64,000 nucleotides of DNA from Myotis daubentonii (Eukaryota > Chordata > Mammalia > Chiroptera > Vespertilionidae): contig NC_081849.1 of NCBI RefSeq assembly GCF_963259705.1, positions 54,160,093-54,224,092 on the forward strand, read 5' to 3'. This document shows, piece after piece, positions 21,817 to 32,717 of the stretch. The position numbers were made by a program, and so were the translations under genes. Positions within the stretch are counted from its first letter, which is position 1. Every line of letters starts with the position of its first letter. Below the pieces are notes generated by a model. The model did no database searches. It was not told the DNA's origin and saw only the letters and a list, made by a program, of their open reading frames with translations.

Positions 21817-22144
21817 CTAGAGGCCCAATGCACAAAGATTCATGCAAGAATGGGCCTTCCTTCCCCTGGCTGCCGGCACTGCCTTTGCTCTGGCCCTGAG
21901 CTGCATTTCCACCTTCCCAAGCTGCCCAGAGGCCCGGAACAGCTGGGGCACTGTGAAAGGCCTGCGTAGTTAGCCATGGCGACGATGCAAGCATCCCACC
22001 CCGCCCTGCCCCCAGCCGCTGGGCGCCTGCGTATGCAAATTAACCCACCATCTTTGTTGGGTTAATTTGCATACGCACGCCTGATTGGCCGGTGGGCGTG
22101 CGATGGTTTGGTCAATTTGCATCTTTCTCTTTTATTAGTGTAGA
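21817..22144 (-). mobile_element. Helitron (HeliBat family), 328-bp non-autonomous copy
   Basis: Minus-strand 5' end TCTACACTAATAAAAGAG (22144 downward), 3' end TTGGGCCTCTAG (21817), inserted between A and T. The interior differs from the other copies (AGCTGCCCAGAGGCCCGG). A long hairpin with two octamer motifs lies at 22029-22076. Confidence 0.88.
22029..22076. repeat. Perfect 19-bp inverted repeat with paired octamers
   Basis: GCGTATGCAAATTAACCCA (22029-22047) and TGGGTTAATTTGCATACGC (22058-22076) are exact reverse complements with a 10-bp loop. Each arm carries ATGCAAAT/ATTTGCAT, the POU-factor octamer. It lies inside the Helitron near its 5' end. Confidence 0.9.
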
Positions 22145-23307
22145 TATTTTTTCCTCAGATCTTCAAATTGCTATTTTCCAGATTTGGGCTTTTATTGAGG
22201 GAATCTTAGGTGCTTACATCCTCAAAGGATCCATCCTTTAACTATTTTGACTGTAAAGATAGTCTTTATTCCTTTAACTCCAATCCTTTGTGTACTGTAG
22301 TCTCCAGAAAGACCTCAAAGCTTCTGGAGAATAGATATTATCCTCTTTTTTTCAGCACTGGAATGTAATTTTGTCTACTTTGTGCTCATCTGGGCATTTA
22401 AAAGGATGTTTTCTGTGGATAGAAGCAAATATGTGAGCTTAATTGTCTGTCTTGAAGCAGTCCCATAGATTACTAGAGTGCCTAGCATTCAATACCACAC
22501 TAATTAACTTCATTAAAATATGCACTCTGTCTAGGAGACACCTTTTGTAAAGATTTCTGAACACAAAAACAATTAAATTTTGAATATTTACTGTCATAAA
22601 GTAGTTAAAAGTTTATTTTTAAAAAACAAAAGGGGAGCTCAGTTTTTTTTACTTGAGTTTTACTCTAATTTAATTTGATTTTAATTTAAAATATAATTCT
22701 CAAATGACAAATCACTTTGCTAGATAAGGAAAGATCACTCTGAAGTCAAGCTGAGCTTTCATCTTCAATAAGTAATTAAACGTTAAAAGAAATTATGTTA
22801 AGAATATCAAATTAAATGTATAAAATGAAGTCAAGCTCTTTCAACCTGGGGAGACAATGAATGTGGAGTTAGTGACTCTGATAGCCGATTTTACAGTTGC
22901 CAAATATATTAGTAATCTATTTTCAGGTCTTATTGTGTTTGATCTCTTTTAGGAAAATTACTTAACCTCTTTGAAATCTGGTTTCCCCTATCTGTAAAAT
23001 AGAATATAAAACAACTCCTCTATTAATAAAATCAGATAATCGGTTTTATCTTCAAAGAAATGTTGCCAATAAAGCATTTTTGAAGATGCATGCAATTCTG
23101 TTAATTGTTCTTTAATAACTGTAGCCACTATATCTTTAACTAGAAAAACAGTGTCTTTTAGCCTGAAACATTAAGATTTTTTACAAAATTAGACAGACAG
23201 AAATGAACATCCATTTTTTGTGGGGGGGGGTTTCTATGCACATTTGTTTTGTATTTAGGTATAAATTTATCCTTGCATATTAAATTTCTATGGCTGACAA
23301 ATTCTTT
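22145..23307. other. Intron 1 with a MIR remnant
   Basis: 22935-23025 (GAAAATTACTTAACCTCTTTG, then CCCCTATCTGTAAAATAGAAT) is a MIR fragment on the plus strand. The remainder is AT-rich and unassigned. Confidence 0.55.
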
Positions 23308-23522
23308 TTTTAATATATTTTATTGATTTTTTACAGAGAGGAAGGGAGAGGAATAGAGAGTTAGAAACATCGATGAGAGAGAGACATCGATCAGCTGCCT
23401 CCTGCACACTCCCTACTGGGTATGTGCCCGCAACCAAGGTACATGCCCTTGATCAGAATCAAACCTGGGACCCTTGAGTCCGTAGGCAGACGCTCTATCC
23501 ACTGAACCAAACCAGCTGGGGC
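23308..23522 (-). mobile_element. Ves SINE with 14-bp target duplication
   Basis: Reverse-strand Ves: the tail end TTTTATTGATTTTTTACAGAG at the left, CATCGATCAGCTGCCTCCTGC, and the head end CTGAACCAAACCAGCTGGGGC at the right. A perfect duplication CTGACAAATTCTTT lies at 23294-23307 and 23523-23536. Confidence 0.95.
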
Positions 23523-23940
23523 CTGACAAATTCTTTAAGTATCAAATAGTCATAATTTTAAAATCTGGTTATATTAATAACAGTTTAGGAGGCCAATTTA
23601 TAACTTAAGACACATCATTAGTCTTTCTGAAGACATATGTAAATGTAGTATTTTTTTTTTTGCTCGATTAAAAATCACAGTAAGGATACATTTTAAATAA
23701 ATACATATTTACAAATATATATGATATCACATATATATATATGATATTAATTTGGGGCATTGATACAGGTGGTTTCATTGAGCAATTGGGTTCAAGAATA
23801 TGACAGTGGGAGAATCAACTAAGGAAGATGGTTAGAGGAAGAATAAGGGAGCTAATGGTTGCACATTCATGGAAATTGTGAAATTTAAAACTGAAGGACA
23901 CCTAGTAATAAAGAGTGTAACATTTTATAGCAAGATCATA

Positions 23941-24156
23941 TATATATATATATATTATTGATTTCAGAGAGAAAGTGAGAGGGAGAGAGAGAGAGAAACA
24001 TCAATGATAGCAGAGAATCATTGATGGGCTGCCTCCTGCACACCCCACACTGGGGATAGAGCCTATAACCTGGGCATGTGCCCTGACTGGCAATCGAACC
24101 ATGACCTCCTGGTTCATAGGTAAATTCTCAACCACTGAGCCACACTGGCTGGGCTA
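23941..24156 (-). mobile_element. Ves SINE, minus strand
   Basis: Tail-side ATTATTGATTTCAGAGAG, middle GGGCTGCCTCCTGCACACCC, head-side GAGCCACACTGGCTGGGC. The target duplication is blurred by a TA tract at the left. Confidence 0.92.
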
Positions 24157-24468
24157 TAGCCAAGGTCTTAAGACCATCAGAAGTTAAATGCAGGTTATAT
24201 AGTCATCCAAGCCAGAGTCCAAACCCAGATGTTCTGACCTCCCAACTCAGTACTCTCACATTCTAACTCAAGGGACTTTAATTCAGATGAATAGCTCCCA
24301 AAGGAACTCTATTTCTCAAACTCTACTTAGTAAATTATCAGTTATCTTAAGCTCCATAAATCATCCGCTGTCATGAACAAAAATTATTTTCATCTTGGCA
24401 TCTATAATTTGGAAGGAACTACAGAGATCCTGTAACACAATCTTTCTTCATCTTACATTCTTTTAACC

Positions 24469-24680
24469 CAGTGGTTCTCAATCTTCTGGCCCTTTAAATA
24501 CAGTTCCTCATGTTGTGACCCAACCATAAAATTATTTTCGTTGCTACTTCATAACTGTAATGTTGCCACTGTTATGAATCGTCATGTAAATATCTGATAT
24601 GCAGGATGGTCATATGCGACCCCTGTGAAAGGGTCGTTCTACTGCCAAAGGGGTCGCGACCCACATGTTGAGAACTGCAG
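24469..24680. mobile_element. SPIN-like non-autonomous hAT with 8-bp duplication
   Basis: 212 bp, the same family and orientation as 14747-14958. A perfect 8-bp duplication TTTTAACC lies at 24461-24468 and 24681-24688, confirming hAT-type insertion. The right terminal repeat has decayed (GAGAACTGCAG). It interrupts an older element (TTGGAAGGAACTACAGAGAT at about 24410). Confidence 0.87.
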
Positions 24681-24688
24681 TTTTAACC

Positions 24689-25845
24689 TCAGATGGAACA
24701 CATCCGCTGAAAAGTGCTCATTGTTACGCAAAGTTGCCCATTCTGGTGATGGAGAATTTATTTATTGACTTGTTATTTCTTCTCTATATTCCTATAAAAT
24801 CTTCCTCTCTAAGAATTCTACTCTAACCTCTTCCTGACAGCTTTTTAAATATTTTAAAACTTTGAACTAAATAATCTCCTTATTATTTTTGTTCCTAATA
24901 AGATTTCTGGTCTGATCACTAGACTTACTGCTCTTCTATTAGATGTACAATAATATCATAGAACAATGTGGAACTAGTAAAGGAAATGAAATGGAGTAGA
25001 CATATATAAATAAACTACATCAAGATATTTTCTATTCTTATTAAAATTAAAATGCAAATAACCTCATATTCATTTCAACATGATGAGTCTCACCCCAAGT
25101 CTCTAAATACTCTGTTAACTCATTTCACACACATTTTTTCAAGGTTCAGACTTTCTTCATCACCACTGTGCTGTGTAATGAATTTACTCACTATAACCAT
25201 TCTTTTGGTCATTGATTGGCTAACTCAACTCCATAAGAACAAAGAGACATTTTGAAAATTCTGTGCCTACATATCTATTTCTTCCTTATCCAGAGGCTGA
25301 CTGAGGAAACCAGATGTACATTTCACCTCTGAGCTCAGCCAGATTAATCAGCAGCATTCACTAACCCGGGTTCCTGATGCATTCAGTCATCACTCCCCAA
25401 ACCTGAAATCTCAAAAGAGTGTAATTCCATTACATATTCCAGAATTGATAAGTTTTAGGTTATGTTTGGAGATAAATATTCATAATATATGTTTGCATGC
25501 TTTGACATGGTGTGTATAAAATGTTATGAAGAAATAAGAGTCATCACATAGCTAATGCTTTACACATTTATCTGCCTCAATTTAGTATTCTATTGGTAGA
25601 AAGAAACGAGAATTATTTAAATCAAAATTCCACTCATAAATTAAAGTCTCTTTTTGGAAACAATTCCAGCACTAAAAATGTTCTGAGCGTTCTATACTGA
25701 ATGCTCATTATTTGCTAGGGTACAGAGGGCTTAGGGGCTCACAGCCCACAGATGGTCTCCAGGCTAAATAGGACACAGCAGCACAGAGGAAACTTGCATT
25801 TGGATTACCTAAACTGTGTTCCTACCAGAATTCATTTTAAATCTT
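24689..25845. other. Intron 1 sequence, no gene recognised
   Basis: Unassigned AT-rich sequence. A 67-codon frame at 25052-25255 has no known domain. Confidence 0.45.
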
Positions 25846-26545
25846 TTTTTCAAAAGTTTGTTTTATTGTGGAAAGAACACTTTAACATGAGATCTACTCT
25901 CAAAAAATGTTAAGTGTATAATGCATTATTGTTGACGATACATAGGTCCAATGTTACACAACAGATCTCTAGAACTTACTCATCTTGCTTGTCTGAAAGT
26001 TTATGCATATTGATTAGTAGCTCCTCATTTCCCCCTCCCCCTGTCCCTGGCAACCACTATTCTACTCTCTGCTTTTATGAGTTTGACTATTTTAGATATC
26101 TCCATTGCATACCAACTTTCCTTTATTCATTTGTTCATGGACATTCCAGTTGTTTCTACATCTTAGCTATTATGATTAGTGCTGCCATTTCCCCAAGGAA
26201 GACATAAATGGTCAACAAGTATATGGAAAAATGCTGAATGTCACTAATCATGAGGTAAGTGCAACCAAAACAAAAATGAGATATCACCTCACACCTGTGA
26301 GGATAGTTATTATCTGAAAAACAAAAGACAGCAAGTGTTGGAGAGGATGTGGAGAAATTGGAACTCTTGCACACTGTTGGTGAGATTGCAAATTGGTTCA
26401 GTCCTTATGAAAAACAGTATAGTGGTTCCTGAAAAAATTAAAAATATAGCTACAGTAAGGCCCAGCAATGCCACTTCTGGGTATTTATACAAAAGAAATG
26501 AAATCATGATCTCAAAGTATATTAGCAGTATTTATTTTTAATGTT
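25846..26545 (+). mobile_element. Old L1 (L1M-type) 3' region fragments
   Basis: 26200-26530 matches the well-known ancient L1 segment (CACTAATCATGAGGTAAGTG, GAGATATCACCTCACACC, GTTGGAGAGGATGTGGAGAA, CCACTTCTGGGTATTTATAC). 25850-26195 matches its upstream neighbour (TGTTGACGATACATAGGTCC, CCTGGCAACCACTATTCTAC). There are many stop codons and it is inactive. Confidence 0.85.
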
Positions 26546-28329
26546 TATCTCTTTGTTGTATCTACGTTGGCTCCAGGCATTAGTTTATATCACCTGTTTT
26601 TTTCCAAAAACCAGTGTGCCAATTGGTCTAATTATTTAATACCCATGACAACAATAGGTTCATTGAGAGACTAAAGAAGATTTCTCACACTACGTGCCCC
26701 ACATGTTTTGACATATTGTTAAACTGTGTACTCTATTGTTCACCAAGTATTTTGTGTATGCAAACATTTCTCAAATAAGATTTTAAACCACTCAGAGATA
26801 GGAGCTTCATTATGTCCCTTTTATAGTTCCTACTATGGTGCCAGACTGTCAATAAAAATTCATATGAGAGTCCTTTCCATAGGACATTTAAAATATAATT
26901 GGTATTGTTCCTTAATAGATATTTGGTGAGCTGCAAGTGATCGATGTTTGTAGACATCCTCAAAAGAAAGGTTCTGGGTTTTTAAAAAATAGTTTGACAT
27001 CTTGTATGAATTATCAAAAAGCTAAAAAATAGAGTAGCTGGCTATGGAGGTCAATGTAATATTACATTCAAACAGTGACAATAATGAAAGTCAGGCACTA
27101 GATAGGATGGCCATCCTGCCAGCATCAACAAGCGACCAGCAGGTGGAGAGTCCGACATCAAAAATGCATCAATTGCAAAACTAATTGGCGAGAAAATGAA
27201 CTTACAGATTTAAGGAGATTTATGCCTAAAAACTAATCTAAAACTCAACCAGCTGCTCAGGGACATTGGACAATTAAAATGTAAAGTGTGAGACAGAGCC
27301 GCCCATGATTGTTTAAACTAACAAACTTTAACATTATTTTCCTTCTGATTTGTTTTTTTCTTTCTCTGAGGTTATAATCAGAAGGATGGGCATGTTTATC
27401 AGGTGTATTTATTTTAGGCTTTCTTGTCACTTGCTACTATGCTTGTGAAGATGACTGTAAGAAGTGATAGAATTAAAATTATTTTCCCAATATAGATCTG
27501 CTTTTATTCAGATGATGTTTATGTTGACTCATTATTTCAATGGCAGTTATTTCAATGTCACAATGTCTCTCTTAGGGCTAGCCCCATTTTCTTAATTGCT
27601 GTTGTCATGAAGCATCCTGGTTTCTCTTGTGATACACACTGCACCTAAGATTTGAGCTTCACTGATCTCACAAATCTCACCTCTCAGACAGTTCTTTAAC
27701 TCACTTTGTCAATGGCTAAATTTTTTATAGATAAGCAGTCTTTCAGAATGTTACACCATAAAAAAATTCCAGTCTTAATGTTCTTTGATATCTTGCAGTT
27801 TTCAATTGACATGAGGAATTATAAAGCAAGAGTACTCGTGGGGGAATTCCTTTATCTCTGACTGTGATCTCTGTAGCTCCTAGAAAATATGGCAATTGTT
27901 GAGTCTCTTGGAAAGAAAATGAGCACAAATAAAGTATATTTGACTGTATTTTAGGATTCTTAGCAAAACTCAACATAATGCTTTATGCCTTCAAGGGTGA
28001 GTGAAAAGTATGGGAAAATTATCAAGTATGGGTATATTTCTTAGGACTTAAATTGTACTTTGTGGAGGTATTTCCAAAATAAAACTATATGATGTGTTTT
28101 GGGTTTGAATTTACTCAAATTTAAAAAAAAATGTTTTTCATTTATTTCCAGCTCTACTGGAAATTGCCCATATGTCACTGATTTCCATGTTGTGCAGATG
28201 CTTGGTCATGAGTTACCCAGTTCCCATTTGATGACAGTATCTTATTAATGTGCTTAAAGGCACCAGAATAACCTATACTCACACTTGAATTTAAAATTGT
28301 TAGCCACTTGTCCACTTTTGCCCATCTCT
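26546..28329. other. Intron 1 sequence with a candidate regulatory segment
   Basis: Mostly unique. 27095-27330 is higher-complexity sequence with GCGACCAGCAGGTGGAGAG at about 27132, a fair CTCF-like match. Nothing here codes. Confidence 0.4.
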
Positions 28330-28560
28330 AATCTGTTTTCTGCCCTAATCAGATAGAGCATTCTTTTCAATATGTAAGTCTGTTCATTTCACTTTCTTGC
28401 TTAGAACTCTTTGATGTCTTTCCATGGCTCTTAGATTAAAGTAAAGCTTGTTAGGATAAGCTGACCTGTCCCTCCCTCTCCAAGCCTATCTTGTATTTTG
28501 CTCCCTCCCAATATAGTGCACACTCACCTTCTATACCACTTTTCCTCAAATAGATCTCTA
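28330..28560 (-). repeat. L2-like LINE fragment
   Basis: TTAGAACTCTTTGATGTCTT...GGCTCTTAGATTAAAGTAAA and the pyrimidine-rich stretch ending in CTTTTCCTCAAAT resemble the L2 motif for clipped 3' sequence. Orientation is uncertain. Confidence 0.45.
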
Positions 28561-28741
28561 TTATAGCACATACATTTAATGAATACAAATTCTAGCTGCT
28601 TAATTTTAAAAAAATTATCACTGTTAATATATTAGTGAGAAGACACCTTCACCAGTGAGCATAAGATCTTAATTTAGTTACAATATAAACTTACACATGA
28701 AGTCCTATCTAAGGTTCTAGACCTTTCTACTTAATGTATGA

Positions 28742-28870
28742 TATAAGGACCAGCAATATCAACAATGATCAGAAATTCAGAATCTCAGGTTCAACCCCAC
28801 ACCTATTGAATCAGAATCTACATATTCAGAAGATTCCTATAATTTGCATGCATATTAAAGTTTGAAAGGT
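28742..28870 (-). mobile_element. MER5A (old hAT-Charlie) remnant
   Basis: AGAAATTCAGAATCTCAGG, CCACACCTATTGAATCAGAATCT and TAATTTGCATGCATATTAAAGTTTGA follow the MER5A layout. Confidence 0.75.
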
Positions 28871-30026
28871 ACAGTTCATTAATTTACACTGATTTATAAA
28901 GGGGTCATCATAATAGTTTAGATGGAGAGGGATATGCTTATACATGAAAAGAATTAATATGGAAAGAAACCAATTTTTCCTAGAATAACTTATGAATTCA
29001 TTGATGCTTTCAAATAAGAGATAATGAGTAGCAACTGTCTACCAGATACTATGCGAGGCACTGGATACACCAGGATGTTTAAAAAATGAAGCAGTTATTG
29101 CCTCATGATTCATTCCACCCACTCAGAGAACTAGCTTAAATAAAACATGCAAAAACTACTATACACTTGCAATTAAAGCAAAGGCTAACAGAAAATTCTA
29201 ATAAAATAATTTTGGAAGACAAGTTATTCCAAACTTCATCTCTTTTAAAATCAAGTATATCTAAAATAAACATTATGAATAAAAGCAATGATATTGGGTC
29301 TTGTCTGCTTTTATATTAAGTCATATTTTGATGTAAAAAAATAAAATATGATGGCCCAGTAAGAATAGAAGAACAGTTCAACTGAACATAATAAAATATT
29401 CAAAAACACAACAAATTAAAAAACATATATTGTAAGCAAAATATAATAAAAGTGGCACTTTATATTATTAATTAAAACTGATTAAAATAAATAACATTAA
29501 ATTTTTGAATAATTCTTTGACAAAAGAAGTTAAATCCCTACCTGGTAACATACACTAAAATAAATTATGTATGTCTAAAAGAGATAAGTATAAAAAAGGA
29601 AACCTGTTATAACCAGAAATTTTAAAAATACATGTGAATGTGCATTTAAAACAAAGGAAGATGTCTTATGCTTCTCACCCTGACATACTCAGAACAATCT
29701 TTCCAATAAGAACAGTTAGAATAGCTAGCCAAAAAATATCTGTTTGAAGGCATCGGAGATATATTAATAAGTAAGAATTTGAAGAAGCGATGAAGTCAAA
29801 ATGAAGTGCAAAAGAGATCTGAGATTCATCTCAACTTGTATCCTTGAGCAATTTTCCATTTCATAAACTGGGGCCAAGAAGTAAAGAATATAAACAGAAT
29901 TTTTAGTCATTTTATAGACCTGAGAAGAAAACATTATGTCCAGAATTGACCAGAAAGAAGAAGGAAAACAACCCAGTTGTCAATTTTAATTTCTAAAATG
30001 CTGAATCTGTGAATAAAGTAAAAAGA

Positions 30027-30028
<2 letters not shown>
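28871..30028. other. Intron 1, A-rich, no gene recognised
   Basis: 28990-29115 (CTACCAGATACTATGCGAGGCACTGG) resembles an L2/MIR-type tail. The rest is A-rich and unassigned, possibly very old L1. Confidence 0.4.
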
Positions 30029-30095
<67 letters not shown>

Positions 30096-30202
30096 TAATT
30101 TGATAAATTCCAGATTAGATGAAGGTGATATTTCCAAGGCCTAAGCACCCCCCCTCCCACACACACACACACACGTACACACACACTGACACACACACAT
30201 AC
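30029..30202. repeat. Microsatellite cluster (AC)n, (TTTA)n, (CA)n
   Basis: (AC)n at 30029-30059 abuts (TTTA)n at 30060-30096. A second interrupted (CA)n lies at 30158-30202 after a C-run. Confidence 0.93.
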
Positions 30203-31014
30203 AAACCCTATCTGGAAGAGTATATCAATTATACAGAGTCTCCTCCGCCTTTTCTTAAATCACTTTGGTTGGCATTCAACCAAAAATTGCTTAGAATACC
30301 AAGATACAAGAGATCCATATACCAGGGTTACCAGACCTACACATTAAAGCAACTGTGATTGTTTTCCAGAAAATGAAAAACATGATTAAGAATTTCAGCA
30401 GAGAGCAGGGATTTGTTTAAAAATAGCTAAATAAAAAAAAATCTAGAACAGAAAAATACAATAACTGAACTAAGAACTGAATAAATAGATTTCATAGAAA
30501 GGGGACTGGTAAGATAGGAGGTAAATTTCATTAAAATACCGAGAATTATTCAAAAATTGAAGAAAAGAACATGTGGGGCATAGAAAAAATCTTTACCATT
30601 CAAATGAATTAATAAGAGAGAAAAAATATCTAAGAAGAAAACATCCAGGAAATAATAAAAAAGATTGAAAAGGTAAATCCAAGTGAATGTTGAATATATA
30701 AAATAATAGCAATATGTCCAGTGCAGTTTCATTTATATAGAATACGAATACATATCACAATGAAGTATGAGTTAAACAGATGCAAAGAATTTTAAGGTCA
30801 TTGATATTTCTGGGATGAGTAGAATTACTAATTTAGAGATTACTCTAATAAATAAAGTGTAAGGCACTAAAAGAATAGCCAAAAAAGTATATAACTAATG
30901 AGCTATTAGAGGAGAAATAGTGATAATAAAATAATAAAATAAAAGACAGAAAAAGGTATGTAGAAGTGAGAAAATAGAAAAATAGTTAAGATAGTATAAT
31001 TAAACCAAAATAAT
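30203..31014. other. Intron 1, A-rich, probably degenerate L1
   Basis: Strong A bias on the plus strand upstream of a recognisable ORF2 fragment suggests one decayed L1, but no domain can be read here. Confidence 0.35.
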
Positions 31015-31200
31015 ATTAGGAAAAGGGAAAATTACAGACCAGTCTCTCTCATGAACATAGATGTAAAAATCATTTTTAAAAATATACAAAGCAATCCAAT
31101 AATAAGTACACCAAAAGGATAATACATCATAACCAACTGGAGATTTCTCCAAAAACACTAGATTGGTTTTAATGTTTGAAAATCAATCAATGTAATGAAG
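31015..31200 (+). pseudogene. L1 ORF2 (reverse transcriptase) fragment, decayed
   Basis: AAAATTACAGACCAGTCTCT, CATGAACATAGATGTAAAAAT and GAAAATCAATCAATGTAAT are the typical L1 ORF2 wording of the RT region. Frameshifts and stops break it. Confidence 0.8.
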
Positions 31201-31826
31201 TGAGAAATCATCATTATGCACTGTGAAGTCAAAGCACAAGATATTAGGTGAAATATATGAGGATCTCAATTTTGTTGAACAAAAACATAACTGAAATGAC
31301 ATATGCAAAATAACAGTGATTTCTTCCTGCCTCATCTGATAATGGGTTTTCATTTTATTTTATTTTTTACATCGTTTCCCTTCTTTTTAAATTAATGAAT
31401 TATAACTTTTCTTTAAAATAAATATAAGATGCTACAGTAAATATAGAAGTTGTCCTACATTCTAGACTCTTTTTCTCCTACATAACATTAGGACTAAAAA
31501 CTGCCTTCTTAGCCACCACTTTTATTATATTGGTGCTCTCTGACCTCACCACTAGTATAAAATTTTGTTATCTTTTATTTCTTTCAGGCTCTATTATCCA
31601 CATTCTTTGATGATAAATTCAATAAATTTCTCTAGTATAAAATTCTCTAATATAAAATGTTAGCTGTCAGAATAATAAATAGGGTTACACAGTACCTCAA
31701 AACATGTGTATGTTGCCCCTATTTATAACAAAATACAATCTATGGCAGTCCGAAGAACAGGTGGAGAGAGTATATTTGATATCAGAGAAATCTGGGTTTA
31801 TGCAGATGCTTGTCTTTTATTTATTA
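31201..31826. other. Intron 1 sequence, no gene recognised
   Basis: AT-rich and unassigned. Confidence 0.5.
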
Positions 31827-32717
31827 CTAGAGGCCCAGTGCACAAAAATTTGTGCACTTGGGCGGGTCCCTCAGCCCAGCCTGTACCCTCTCCCAGTCTG
31901 GGACCCAGCAGGGGATGTCCACTTGCCAGCGGGGAGCAGGCCTAAGCTGCAGTTGGAAATTGTTAGCACTGCTGAGGAGGTCGGGGTGGCTCCCACCACC
32001 ACCGCTGTGCTGGCAGCCATCAGCCTGGCTTATGGCTGAGCAGAGCTCCCTTTGTGGGAGCTCACTGACCACCAGGGGGCAGCTCCTGCATTGAGTGTCT
32101 GCCCCCTGGTGGTCAGTGTTTGTCTTAGTGACCAGTCATTCCCAGTCATTCTGCTGTTAGGGTCAATTTGCATATTATCCTTTTATTATATATGATAGAG
32201 GCCTGGTGCACAGGTGGGGGCTGGCTGGTTTGCCCTGAAGGGTGTCCCGGATCAGGATGGGGGTCCTGCTGGGGTGCCTGGTCAGCCTGGGTGAGGGGCT
32301 GATGACTGTTTGCAGACTGGGCAAGCCCCCCAGCAGGGACCCTCACCCAATGGGGGTGTGGCCAGCCTGGGTGAGGGGCTGAGGGCTGTTTTCAGGCTGG
32401 CCATGCCCCCCGACGACCCAAGCTCCTAGTTGCTCCTTTTTTTCTTTTTTCTTTTTTTCTGGGATTTATTTATCTTCTATAATTGAAACTTTGTAGTCTT
32501 GTTCGGAGCCAAGGGCCGGCCAGGGCAGGCGGGAAGCTTGGCTTCCTCCACATCTGGGAGGAAGCCTCCTGCTCACTCCAGCTGCATGGCCGCCACCATC
32601 TTAGTTTGGTTAATTTGCATACTCACTCCTGATTGGCTGCTGAGTGTGGCTTTTGGGCGTGGCTTGAGTGTAGCAGAGGGATGGTTAATTTGCATGTTTC
32701 TCTTTTATTATATAGGA
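31827..32717 (-). mobile_element. Composite two-unit Helitron (HeliBat), intact copy
   Basis: Minus-strand 5' end TCCTATATAATAAAAGAG (32717 downward), 3' end TGGGCCTCTAG (31827), inserted between A and T. Inside, at 32192-32203, the 3' end of the upstream unit (GGCCTCTA, G missing) meets the 5' end of the next (TCATATATAATAAAAGG). The same arrangement occurs at 12071-12082. Unit one is 32196-32717 and unit two 31827-32195. It lacks the ERV found in the other copy. An ATTTGCAT octamer occurs in each unit, near 32168 and 32690. Confidence 0.88.
32064..32117. repeat. Perfect 19-bp inverted pair of CTCF-like motifs
   Basis: ACTGACCACCAGGGGGCAG (32064-32082) and CTGCCCCCTGGTGGTCAGT (32099-32117) are exact reverse complements with a 16-bp spacer. 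Each contains CCACCAGGGGGCAG, a strong match to the known CTCF core. Binding is inferred from motif only. Confidence 0.85.
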
